A DNA stretch of 64,000 nucleotides from PSRI01 sp041484195 (GTDB taxonomy: Bacteria > Bacteroidota > Bacteroidia > Chitinophagales > Chitinophagaceae), in NCBI GenBank assembly GCA_041484195.1, contig JBGPHC010000012.1, positions 1 through 64,000 of the forward strand, read 5' to 3'. A program made the translations under genes and the position numbers. Numbering within the stretch: the first letter of the stretch is position 1; each line of letters opens with the position of its first letter. Below are positions 55,417 to 64,000 of this stretch, one piece after another. A model generated the notes under the pieces. That model was not told the DNA's origin. It made no database searches and worked only from the letters and a program-made list of their open reading frames with translations.

Positions 55417-55988
55417 ATGGGTAAATTAATTTGGCATACTGCTCAAAAGATGGAATCCAGACCTTTTGTCTGCGGCTATTGTGGATGTTCTTTGGCTTCG
55501 CAGCTGGGATATACCGCAATGACCTGAGTGGCCAATAGTATATGGTCCGCTATCTATATATGTCATCAATGCTCAAATCCCAGGATGGGGATCAAATTCC
55601 TGGGCCTATTTTTGGACAATCCATCAAACATATTCCAGATGAAAAAATTGAAAAACTTTACAATGAAGCAAGAAAATGTTATACAATTAGTGCGTACACA
55701 TCTTCTGTAATGTGTTGTAGAAAATTGTTGATGAACATTGCAGTAAGTGAAGGAGCGAAGGAAGGAGAACTTTTTGGATTTTATGTCAGCTTTTTAAATG
55801 ACAATAATTTTATACCACTAAAAGGGAAACCTTGGGTTGATTCAATTAGAAAGTTAGGGAACGAGGCGAATCATAGCATCGAATTCAGAACTGAAGAAGA
55901 AGCCAGACTAATACTCACGTTTACTGAAATGTTATTAAAGATAAATTATGAAATGCCGGGGCTATTTGAAAGCGCCTCAAAACCTTAA
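55417..55988 (+). pseudogene. DUF4145 gene with damaged N-terminal zinc ribbon
   Basis: The intact 3' part (frame open 55542-55988) is a DUF4145 domain: EKLYNEARKCYTISAYTSSV, CCRKLLMNIAVSEGAKEG and the GNEANHSIEF motif. The missing N-terminal zinc ribbon is still visible in another frame starting at the ATG at 55417: FVCGYCGCSL, then a TGA at 55525-55527, then ANSIWSAIYICHQCSN, supplying two CxxC pairs. A +1 shift near 55590 joins the frames. Nonsense codon and frameshift together show decay. DUF4145 proteins often accompany restriction or defence genes, but none remains here. Confidence 0.75.
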
Positions 55989-56082
55989 TATTGGTAGCAT
56001 TATTAATTCAAATGCATGTTATCTTCCTTCAACCTAAACTGTGTGCAAGACCATAATTATAATGGTCCTGAATAAATAAAAA

Positions 56083-56133
56083 CCGGGGTACAAACAGCCA
56101 ACATCTTTAGATTATTTGGCTTTGATACCCCGG
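56083..56133. terminator. Strong stem-loop after the DUF4145 gene
   Basis: CCGGGGTACAAACAGCCAA and TTGGCTTTGATACCCCGG pair with a few bulges around a 14-nt loop. No T-run follows directly, but a second small stem (CAGGA/TCCTG, 56153-56169) is followed by TTTTTT. It may end plus-strand transcription or be part of the adjacent element scar. Confidence 0.4.
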
Positions 56134-56270
56134 ATTGAAGTCAGCTAAAAGACAGGAACAAACGTCCTGCCCTTTTTTGTTTGCTCGGCCTCCTGCAGTT
56201 ACGGTAAGAATGATTTTGACACCTTTTTGACACCTGGCAGCCTGAAACCCGCATCAGGACTTCATTGTTT

Positions 56271-56606
56271 GTGATCCCGCTGGGACTTCCGCCTCCGTCA
56301 TTTTATTTTAAATGATTTGTACTAAATACGAAAATTATACTCCCAAAAGAGGTGCAAGGCTGCGGCGGATAGACTTCTCGTCCCAGTTTTTTTATTTGAA
56401 TAAAGATCTGAAAAATAGGCGCTGGCACTTCCGCCTCCGCAATACTCCATATATGATTTGGCTTGAAGATTAAAATTGTGCTTCCAATTGTGATGCAAGG
56501 CTGCGGCGGATAAACTTCTCGTCCCAGCTTTTTTTGCTATTGCAAAAAAAAGGCCATCCGCCAAAAGGCGGATGGCCTGTGATCACTTCGTGATCCCGCT
56601 GGGAGA
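56271..56606 (-). other. tRNA-tail-like attachment scar with tandem repeats and terminator
   Basis: GTGATCCCGCTGGGA occurs at 56271-56286 and again at 56590-56604. Read on the minus strand it resembles the last bases of a tRNA (TCCCAGCGGGATCAC), and the second copy is followed by a textbook terminator (stem GGCCATCCGCC, loop TTTT, then eight T; 56551-56578 in plus coordinates). Between the copies, a block of about 150 bp is repeated twice (ends CTTCTCGTCCCAG at about 56386 and 56527). No intact tRNA body is present. This looks like an integration site scar of a lost island. Confidence 0.45.
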
Positions 56607-58050
56607 ACAATTATATAAATAAGAGAATTGATTATCAAATTATTACTTTATTCATCTCTATATTGCCCGCTCTAATTATGCGTTGCAAATTGTTTTTCAA
56701 TGAACTTATTTGAGTATAAATACAAATATAACAAAAAAACAAATCGAATTTGCCACAGCAGCATCAGACGCCAATTGCCCAAATGATTGGGTTATTAAAA
56801 AGGTAAATACGCTATATGTCAGAAAAGAACCAATGTTTGCAATTTGCGAAGAGGCATCCTTAACAAATTTCAATCTAGAAAAGAAAATTTGACTAATAAA
56901 TCATATTTTCCAGAGTTGGCAAAGGATAGCAGATTATCGAACTCAGGTTCACTTTAATCAGCCAGACAATGGCCGGTCTCAGCAACTCAAAACTGGAAAT
57001 TACATTTTGCGGCCCGGAGATGGCTCTGAATAGATTAATCTATGCGAATATTGGGAAGCAGGCAGGATGAGGAGAGACGCCCTGAAAAGAAAACCAGTAA
57101 CACATTACACAACAGTATACATTTACGGGGAGGCGCATAGCCCATTAGAAAGCATTACTGAATCAAAAATAAAACAGGCTTCGGGTTTATATTGATTTCC
57201 TGGCAGTTTCGGGAGAATCGAAAACATCCAAAGGTTTTATTTCGGAAAAAGGCAGAGGGTCGTCAAGAATCCTAATATTATAGACCCTTATTAACCAATT
57301 CATATCAAAGAAGGAATCGGGGTAATTAAAGGTCTTCTGTGCAAGCGTAGCCAATATAGAGCAGGCACGTTGTGCACTGGATTTGAAACTTACCCGGTTT
57401 CGAAGCGTGTATGGCTTTTAGGTGAATACCAAAGTGAGCGGGTAATAGGGTTGGGCAGTACTGATGGCATCATATACTGTATAGGTCACCTGCTTGGGCC
57501 TGAAATTCGTATTTATATTGTTAAACTGAAGAACCACCATTTGGAATAGAATGAAAAAATCCTCTTTTATCTCCTCCCTTATAGTCAATACTTTGAAATA
57601 AAATTCTGCATAGCATTTTTTCAGGGCCTAACGATCCCATTTTAACTATACCATATAAATATTTGATTTCGCATCACTCCTCTTTCAAAAGGCCATTCGA
57701 ACTATTGATCAGGCTATCGTTCAACTGAGACAATCGCCCTGTAACAATGTACTTGTCGTTCCTGGCTGGCATGATGCGCTTCCTGCAGCCTTATGAATCT
57801 GAATTTCCGTATCAGCATACCTCCAAAAAGACTCACTTATTCATTACTACGCTCCCATATAACAAATGACCACCAATTAAGCTTCATGAGTCGGAAATTA
57901 TACCTAAATTCAGGTCTTGGTTCAGGAGTAAAATTTGATTCCAAGAAGGCAACCCGTATCACGAAGATAATTACCCGGCCCAATATTCTTATCCTCTTCT
58001 TAAAGGCCGGATGGCGCGTATTGCAATTGATAATACTAAACGATGTTTCA
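56607..58050. other. Long stretch without a convincing intact gene
   Basis: Over 1.4 kb I see only fragments: a 60-codon TTG-start frame at 56710-56892 with no recognisable motif, a minus-strand coding-like remnant at 57187-57420, and an open but uncharacteristic extension upstream of the cytochrome-c gene. It is best read as decayed accessory DNA next to the attachment scar. Confidence 0.5.
57187..57420 (-). pseudogene. Possible C-terminal gene remnant
   Basis: A minus-strand frame open for about 77 codons reads RNRVSFKSSAQRACSILATL, then AQKTFNYPDSFFDMNW, and ends at a TAA after ETARKSI. Amphipathic spacing and composition look protein-like, but it begins at a stop codon without a start. 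I do not recognise the family. Confidence 0.3.
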
Positions 58051-59589
58051 ATGAAACACAGTAAGCTGGGGCTTATAATATCGCTATTTTTCTCAGCCTG
58101 TATTTTTCTGTACAATTCAGGTTGTAATGATTCATCATCAGGTGGAGAACTATTAGCAAAACGGTATTGCGCTTCCTGCCACCTTTATCCTGATCCGCAG
58201 CTATTACCTAAATATATCTGGAAAGAAAGCATACTTCCCACTATGGGAGGATTTGCCAACCTGTATGTTGATGAATCGGGTAATTATAGTGATATGTCCA
58301 ATGAAATGATAAATAGTAAACTTCCCTTTTTCAAGAATATCCGGTTCTCAGTTTCAAAACAAGACTGGAATGCCATTGTAAAATATTATTTAATGGCGGC
58401 ACCTGATAAATTGGCCAGCAATGATAGTCCTGTCAGCACTTCTCTTTCGGGTTTTGATATCGTTTTACCGGGAAAAAAAAGAAAGGCAAATACATCATGC
58501 ATTTTTATAGATACAAGCAGGTCAGCATTATTCGTGGGAGATATGAACAAACCGGAGTTGTATATATATGATACCCGGTTAAAGCTTATTCATACTATTG
58601 ATAGCTCAAAAGCTGTTGTAAATATCTCTCCGTTAAAAAAACAAAATCAGGCAGCAACTGAATATTTGATCACCAATGCTGGCAGCTTTAGCCCATCGCC
58701 TTATGAAAACAAGGGTTTTGTTGAATTAATTCGATTTGATCATGACAGGATCAGCCGGAAAAAGCTTATTGATTCTCTTAACAGGCCGGTTCAATCCATA
58801 TCGACTGACGTTGACGGGGACGGATTAATGGATATTATTGTTTGTGAGTTTGGTTACTTACAAGGGCAATTATCATTATTTAAAAATACCGGGAAAGGAT
58901 ACATAAAAAAGACCTTGTCAACCCTTCCCGGCGCTGAAAAAATTATTGAAGAGGATATCAATCACGACGGACGACCGGACTTTTGGGTATTGTTTGCGGC
59001 CGCATACGAAGGTATCATACAATTTATTAATAAGGGAAATGATGAATTTGAGCAGAAGGAAATTTTAAGTTTTCCACCTTGTTATGGATCAACGTCTTTC
59101 TCATTAGTTGATTTTAATAACGATGGCAAAAAAGATATTTTGTACACCTGCGGCGATAATGCCGATCTTTCTCCAATATTAAAGCCTTATCATGGTATTT
59201 ACCTGTTTGAAAATACTGGCAAGGATTTTAAGCAGAGCTTTTTTTATCATATGGACGGCTGCTATAAAGCTGTTGCCGCCGATTTCGATCAGGATGGAAA
59301 ATTGGATATCGCCGCAATCTCATTTTTTGCCGATTATGAAAAAAGGCCTGAAGGCGGTTTTGAACTTCTTCATAATAGTGGAGACAATAAATTTGTGGCG
59401 TCCACATTTCCATCAGTCAATAGTGGGAGATGGATCTGTATGGACGTAAATGATTATGACCATGACGGCGATATCGATATCATTCTGGGTAACCTTGGCG
59501 CAAAGCCTGGTAATGACAAGGAATTAATGCATAAATGGCTGGACGGCCCGGAATTTTTAGTGCTTAGGAATAATCTTATACGCCGGTAA
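58051..59589 (+). CDS. Lipoprotein with cytochrome c motif and FG-GAP/VCBS repeats
   Basis: I choose the ATG at 58051 (512 aa), which gives a lipoprotein signal with lipobox YNSGC (Cys25); a longer frame from 57793 adds 86 unlikely residues. A heme c site CASCH (C40, C43, H44) follows directly. The rest is a propeller-type domain with calcium-loop repeats DVDGDGLMDI, DINHDGRPDF, DFNNDGKKDI, DFDQDGKLDI and DYDHDGDIDI. Such proteins occur in oxidative polysaccharide-degradation clusters, and the heme may pass electrons. Downstream genes for a DUF1080 protein and a PQQ dehydrogenase-cytochrome support that setting. Confidence 0.82.
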   Translation: MKHSKLGLIISLFFSACIFLYNSGCNDSSSGGELLAKRYCASCHLYPDPQLLPKYIWKESILPTMGGFANLYVDESGNYSDMSNEMINSKLPFFKNIRFSVSKQDWNAIVKYYLMAAPDKLASNDSPVSTSLSGFDIVLPGKKRKANTSCIFIDTSRSALFVGDMNKPELYIYDTRLKLIHTIDSSKAVVNISPLKKQNQAATEYLITNAGSFSPSPYENKGFVELIRFDHDRISRKKLIDSLNRPVQSISTDVDGDGLMDIIVCEFGYLQGQLSLFKNTGKGYIKKTLSTLPGAEKIIEEDINHDGRPDFWVLFAAAYEGIIQFINKGNDEFEQKEILSFPPCYGSTSFSLVDFNNDGKKDILYTCGDNADLSPILKPYHGIYLFENTGKDFKQSFFYHMDGCYKAVAADFDQDGKLDIAAISFFADYEKRPEGGFELLHNSGDNKFVASTFPSVNSGRWICMDVNDYDHDGDIDIILGNLGAKPGNDKELMHKWLDGPEFLVLRNNLIRR

Positions 59590-59739
59590 AGTAATGTCTG
59601 CGCTTGAAATTCACGCAGCGTCGTCTGCGAAGCAGCGAATGGAAGCCGTGGATTATCATGAAAGCATTGTTGGGCCGCGTTCGCCGCGGGATGTATTCAT
59701 TCAATCAGAAACATTGCCGAAACCATGACCAATATGAAT

Positions 59740-60441
59740 TCAAGGTAGTTCCGTTATTTTGAGATTATGAAAAAGAATTTTAGCGCCTTCTGATTCCAAG
59801 CAGAGGTAGCCTTTTTTTACAGACGACTTGCGTATCCCATTTACAAATTTACCATTCACTGAAAGTTTGACTACTCCATCCACACAAATTACGGTATAAC
59901 TATTCCACTCTCCTTTGCCATTGCACCGGTTTTCAGTAGGCTCGCTTCTGTCGCCCCTTGCGCTGTCCGGAACGGTTGTTACCCCTCCCGCTCCGAACAA
60001 TTCACCTTGCACCATGGCAATGGGTGGCTTTTTCCCGTCAAGCGTATTCAGATTGATCCAGTCCAGTTCCAGCATTTGCACTTCTACACCAGCGGGTAAA
60101 CGGTTCCTGCCGGGTTTGGCATCACTCCATGCAAAGACGCCTGAATTTCCACCAGGTTCCATATGCATCCAATCGACCTGTAAAATAAAATTCTCATATT
60201 GCTTTTCAGACCGCATCACACCGATGGGATGACCTGAACAGATCAGCAAATCCCTATTTTTTTTCCAGGTATCGGGATCAGTATTCACGTTTATCCATTT
60301 AATGGAACTCTTTTTACTTTTTGAACCAGGCTTGCTTAGCGTTACTTCAGTTCCAAACTCAATGGGTCCGGACTGCGCATATAAAAAGAAGTCGCAGACT
60401 ATTATTAGGAGTAAGGAAAGAGTGATCTTTTTAAATTTCAT
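59740..60441 (-). CDS. Secreted DUF1080 (3-keto-disaccharide hydrolase-like) protein
   Basis: The 233-aa protein has a signal peptide (to FLYAQS) and the DUF1080 jelly-roll: CSGHPIGVMRSEKQYENFIL, WMHMEPGGNSGVFAWSDA, and EVQMLELDW, with ENRCNGKGEWNSYTVICVDG near the end. The domain is a concanavalin-like fold linked to hydrolysis of 3-keto glycosides and to sugar binding. It converges on the cytochrome-c lipoprotein gene and lies about 100 bp from the broken beta-helix gene on the same strand. Confidence 0.85.
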   Translation of the reverse strand: MKFKKITLSLLLIIVCDFFLYAQSGPIEFGTEVTLSKPGSKSKKSSIKWINVNTDPDTWKKNRDLLICSGHPIGVMRSEKQYENFILQVDWMHMEPGGNSGVFAWSDAKPGRNRLPAGVEVQMLELDWINLNTLDGKKPPIAMVQGELFGAGGVTTVPDSARGDRSEPTENRCNGKGEWNSYTVICVDGVVKLSVNGKFVNGIRKSSVKKGYLCLESEGAKILFHNLKITELP

Positions 60442-60542
60442 ATCATATTTATTTTAAAGTATGCATCAAATCATTTTATACCACCGTATTCAGCAATGGC
60501 GGTATTTCCGATTATTCATCGTTTTTCGGATACACAGCAGTC

Positions 60543-62684
60543 CTATTTTATCGGATTCTCCCTCTCCATCCGGTTCACCATTTCGTCGAATTTTGCCGTG
60601 ATCGCGGGATCCAGCCTCGCCAGATCTTTCCATGCTTTATCACCATATACACCTGCCTTTGAATAATCGAATGGCTTGAAATTGATCCTGGAAGCCACAG
60701 ACATATCCTTCAACCGGAAATCATTGCGGGAGGGATCGATAAAACCGGGATCAGCGATAATGGAATGAATATCCTTTCCTGTTTTTTGCCAGTCTTCAAA
60801 AGAAATATTTTTCACCTGTATATCACGGCCTCGGGTATCCCAATAGCAATTATAATCGGATAAGAAATTGACTTTATCCCAGTTGATTCCTGCCAAATTC
60901 CCGCGATTATAATAAATGATGTTATTGGTAAAAGAAAAACCAATATGGTCCTCGGTCCTGGTAGCTTCCAACTGCGCACGTATCTGCATTGCGAAAATAT
61001 TATTCCGTATAATATTGCCTTTCCCGAAGTGCTGGTGGAAAGCCGAGCTTTTGCAGGCATATACCAGGTTATTCTCCATGCTTATACCTGTTGACCCTTC
61101 ATCCGTGTAAAGTCCCCAGCCGCCATAGGTATAAGCATAGATATGATGAATCACATTATTGCTGACCGTCGTTCCTTCCGATAGGCCAAGAGTGTACACG
61201 CCGCCCATATCGCTGAGCACACCCCAGCCCAGATGATGAATATGATTGAAATCGATGGTATTCCGCTTGGTATAGCTGGGTGTATAGCCCCATACCCATC
61301 CGACAGAAACGCCTGTATACTGGAAATCGGCAATGTCATTATGCGTAACGGTGTTGTCACTAGCGGTGAAAATAACCACTCCCACCGCGCAGGGAAATAC
61401 ATAGCCGCCCGAGTGCAGGATGTTATTGTCTATTGTAATATGATGGGTAATATCCTGCGCAGTTCCTGTAGGCTTTATTTCTCCCAGTTTCACACCCCCG
61501 GCGCCCAGATCGTGCAGATAACAATGTTCTATTTTACTGTCAGCGCAATGCTTGCGGAACCAGATTGCATTGGTGCCAGTGTGCGCTATTTCACAATTGA
61601 TGATTTCAATATTTTTTGCATAATCGGCCATGATGGTTGCTTCGATGAAAGCAGCCGCCTGCACGGGATCATTTCCTTCGTTGGGCATAGTATAGCCGCC
61701 TCCGTAAAAAGAAATATTTATGAAACGCAGGTTTTGAACGATCTTATTTTCTGTGCCGCGGATAATAATGAATTGTTCGCCGGCCGGCGCAAAGCATTTC
61801 AGGCCCGATAGCTTCTCGCCCTCCCGGGGTATATAATATAAGGTGCCGGTCTTTTTTTCCAAAAACCATTCACCGGGTGCATCGAGCGCCGATTGGACAT
61901 TTTCTATCGTGAAAAGCGTCTCCTCGTTCATCCTGTTCCAAGCCTGCATACCGCGTCCTACCATATATACGGACGTGTTCTTCATGCTGAGCCAGGATAT
62001 TTTTTTGCGCGTATTATCCCATTTATGATAAAAAGTGAATACGGCATCCTGTAATTGCTGAGGTGGCAATTTGTACAGCAGCGCCGCCTGTTCAGGAAAC
62101 AGAGCGATTTGCTGAAGCGCAAAAATGTGGAAGCGCTTGTCACCATAAAGATCGTAGGAGTGATCGGTATCACTTTTCAATCTTGTTTCGGTAACATACC
62201 GTGGCTTAAAGAAGCCTTCATTGGGAAATTTGGCACGGGTGGCCCTTTTTCCATTGACATATAATTGCTCGAAGTACCAGTTGTACCGGATCACTTCCGG
62301 GATCTGCAGCTTCCAGAGCTTATCGTTCACTTTGGTAAAACCTTCCAGGGCCAGGCCGGCATAAAATACCGGCTTTTCTCCTTTCCTGGCCTCATAGGTA
62401 ACCGTGGCGGCCGGAGTGCCCCCGTCTTCTTCTGTTAAGATCAGGGGTTCTTTCATGTAATAATTTCCGCCCAGTATAATGACATGAACGGGTTAGTTGA
62501 TATTTTTTGCTTTCCGCAGGGAGCGTATCCTGTCTCTTGCTCCTTTTAGGGAAGCCAGAGGCCTGGCGATAGTTCCCGGATTATTATCATTACCGGCCGG
62601 AGAAATATAAATGTCTATAGCCAAAGCGCCAGTCGCTTTCAACAGCAGGAAACTGCAAATTACCCGTAACAGTGCTCTTTTCAT
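60543..62684 (-). pseudogene. Secreted right-handed beta-helix protein interrupted by one in-frame TAA
   Basis: A continuous frame runs from 62684 (or 62747) to 60543 except for a single TAA at 62493-62495. Before it lies the signal peptide MKRALLRVICSFLLLKATGA and DIYISPAGNDNNPGT; after it comes PVHVIILGGNYYMKEPLIL. This is the normal start of pectate-lyase-like parallel beta-helix proteins, so only one codon is wrong. The body carries helix repeats (NIEIINCEIAHTGTNAIWF, GVSVGWVWGYTPSY) and suits a polysaccharide lyase or glycoside hydrolase of unknown target. No ATG right after the stop would supply a signal peptide. Confidence 0.82.
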
Positions 62685-62782
62685 ATTGAATAGAATATTA
62701 TAACATACATGACAGCATACAATACAGGAGCTGGTCTTCTGCATCATTCTCTACGCACAACCATTCATCCTGACAAAACATA

Positions 62783-64000
62783 TTAATTTTTGACAGGGCC
62801 TTTTCTCGAATTTTTGACCTCTAATGCGCTTACTCCACCAACCTTATTTCCGAAACTGTTCCTGATATAAGTGACTATGGCGGCAATATCAGCGTCATTA
62901 AGAAAATAAAACGCGGCCATCGGGCTGGCATACTTTTCTCCATTCACCACCGATCCGGATAAACCATTCAATAAAACATTGATGAGCTCTTTTTTATCTC
63001 CTGTAACCCGGGATGATCCCTGCAAAGGGGGAAATATTCCGAGCAGGCCCCTGCCATCACTTTTATGGCACGATTCACAATATTGACCATAGAGCACTTT
63101 GCCGGCGAACAGGAGGCCCCGGCTTTGTCCTGATACCGGTGTCGCTCCGCTTTGCACCTTCGTAGCCTGAGGGTTGTGCAAAGGATTTTTGCCCGGCGAA
63201 ATTTTAATGATCCTGTCATCGTCAGGTATTGGAAATCCTGAGCCCGGACTCTTATTCCAGTCTCTGTTGCTGGTAGCAATAAATACATCACCTGCGGGTG
63301 AAATGCATACATCCCGTAGCCGCCCAAACACTTTTGAAAAATAGACTTCTTCAGAAATAATGGCTGTGCCATTCGCATTAAGCTTCAGCACCCGCAAGCT
63401 GGCGTCTTTGAGCGCACACAGAAGCAATGAATTTTTCCATTGAGGTATAGCGGAAGAACCATAATAATCCAGACCCGAAGGTGCAATGGTGGGCGTCCAT
63501 ACCTTCATCGGCTGGATGACGGCAGAATCGGCGCAAAAAATTTGTTCACTGGCATCATCACAAAATCCCTGCACGACCGGCCATCCGTAATTACCTCCTT
63601 TTTTGATCATATTCACTTCATCATCGGTAACATCTCCGTGTTCTGAACTATATAGTATCCCGTTGGGAGCCCGGACAAGCCCCTGCGAATTGCGGTGGCC
63701 CCATGACCATACGGGATTCCCCGGAATGGGGTTATCGGCCGGAATGGTTCCATCTATATTAAGGCGAAGCACTTTTCCGTTGGGTGAACGAAGGTCCTGG
63801 GACAGCCTGGGCCTGTCTATATCTCCCGTTGTAAATAATAATTTCCCCATGGCATCGAAAACCAATCTGGAACCGTTATGGGTTTCTGTGGCAGGAATGC
63901 TGTCGGCCAGAACATAAGGATTGATCAGCGTATCTTTCACATACTCATACCGGACAATCTTTAAGAATAGAGAAGAACCATCCAGGTAAGAATAATCCGT
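62783..64000 (-). CDS. PQQ-dependent sugar dehydrogenase fused to cytochrome c (5' end outside window)
   Basis: The frame is open to the right edge, giving at least 405 codons, so the N-terminus is missing. The visible part has the soluble-glucose-dehydrogenase-like propeller (GPPG-type repeats seen as SPNGKVLRLNIDGTIPADNP, VWSWGHRNSQGLV, SSEHGDVTDDEVNMIKKGGN, YGWPVVQG) and then a C-terminal cytochrome c domain with CESCH and ASPMAAFYFL supplying the Met ligand. Such proteins oxidise sugars in the periplasm and pass electrons to heme. It is the upstream neighbour of the broken beta-helix gene on the same strand. Confidence 0.85.
   Translation of the reverse strand, partial: TDYSYLDGSSLFLKIVRYEYVKDTLINPYVLADSIPATETHNGSRLVFDAMGKLLFTTGDIDRPRLSQDLRSPNGKVLRLNIDGTIPADNPIPGNPVWSWGHRNSQGLVRAPNGILYSSEHGDVTDDEVNMIKKGGNYGWPVVQGFCDDASEQIFCADSAVIQPMKVWTPTIAPSGLDYYGSSAIPQWKNSLLLCALKDASLRVLKLNANGTAIISEEVYFSKVFGRLRDVCISPAGDVFIATSNRDWNKSPGSGFPIPDDDRIIKISPGKNPLHNPQATKVQSGATPVSGQSRGLLFAGKVLYGQYCESCHKSDGRGLLGIFPPLQGSSRVTGDKKELINVLLNGLSGSVVNGEKYASPMAAFYFLNDADIAAIVTYIRNSFGNKVGGVSALEVKNSRKGPVKN

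Noticed and set aside
56322..56564. 80-codon minus-strand frame with two GTRSLSAAALH repeats
   Set aside because: The repeated peptide is only the translation of the duplicated DNA block next to the terminator; it contains the terminator stem and has no independent coding support.
57793..58050. 86-residue N-terminal extension of the cytochrome c lipoprotein
   Set aside because: It would bury the lipoprotein signal inside the protein; the ATG at 58051 gives a normal lipobox.

Overview
The window looks like a chromosome segment of a Bacteroidota bacterium, most likely of the Chitinophagia/Chitinophagaceae type (taxonomy inferred). The evidence is a SusC/SusD pair, many secreted glycoside hydrolases with short signal peptides ending in AQ or SQ, a Chitinophaga-style enzyme repertoire (GH92, GH38, GH116, GH172, DUF1080, PQQ dehydrogenase-cytochrome c), and a RAYT transposase surrounded by its REP hairpins. 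No rRNA gene, intact tRNA gene or CRISPR array was seen.

Region 1 (about 0.2-30 kb) is one long minus-strand polysaccharide-utilisation locus. A divergent AraC regulator (29.2 kb, +) faces a SusC receptor and SusD lipoprotein. These are followed by a GH38 mannosidase, an MFS sugar porter, a Tat-exported phosphoesterase, a compact block of intracellular catabolic genes (solute-binding-like protein, enoyl-CoA hydratase, M24 peptidase, CaiB CoA transferase, SDR, cupin, RraA), a GH116 enzyme broken by one in-frame TAA, a GH172, two GH92 mannosidases around an unknown 729-aa protein, and a semialdehyde dehydrogenase. The enzyme set points to an alpha-mannose-rich glycan, imported and fed to an acyl-CoA/aldolase-type pathway whose substrate cannot be named from sequence.

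Region 2 (30-41 kb) has a 1201-aa multi-pass sensor-like protein. After it come secreted or unknown proteins: a small glycine-zipper protein, a six-repeat propeller-like lectin with a truncated duplicate of its 5' end just upstream, an intracellular trypsin-like protease, and proteins with internal repeats.

Region 3 (41.5-49.4 kb) is the most unusual part. A tyrosinase-vWA-membrane-tail fusion (-) diverges from a multidomain alpha/beta hydrolase, a small beta-rich protein and an atypical copper-amine-oxidase-like protein (all +). A perfect 22-bp inverted repeat lies in the divergent intergenic region. None of the four has a recognisable signal peptide.

Region 4 (49.4-58 kb) is an accessory region full of decay. 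It holds a RAYT gene embedded in about a dozen REP hairpins, an XRE regulator with a palindromic candidate operator, a small gene with a degraded copy 3 kb away, a frameshifted trypsin-like protease with a membrane partner, a DUF4145 gene that has lost its zinc-ribbon frame, an IS3 relic (at 41 kb), and a tRNA-tail/terminator scar.

Region 5 (58-64 kb) holds a cytochrome c/FG-GAP lipoprotein, a DUF1080 protein, a beta-helix protein also broken by a single in-frame TAA, and the C-terminal part of a PQQ dehydrogenase-cytochrome c running off the right edge. All functions are assigned from motifs read by eye; no database search was run.
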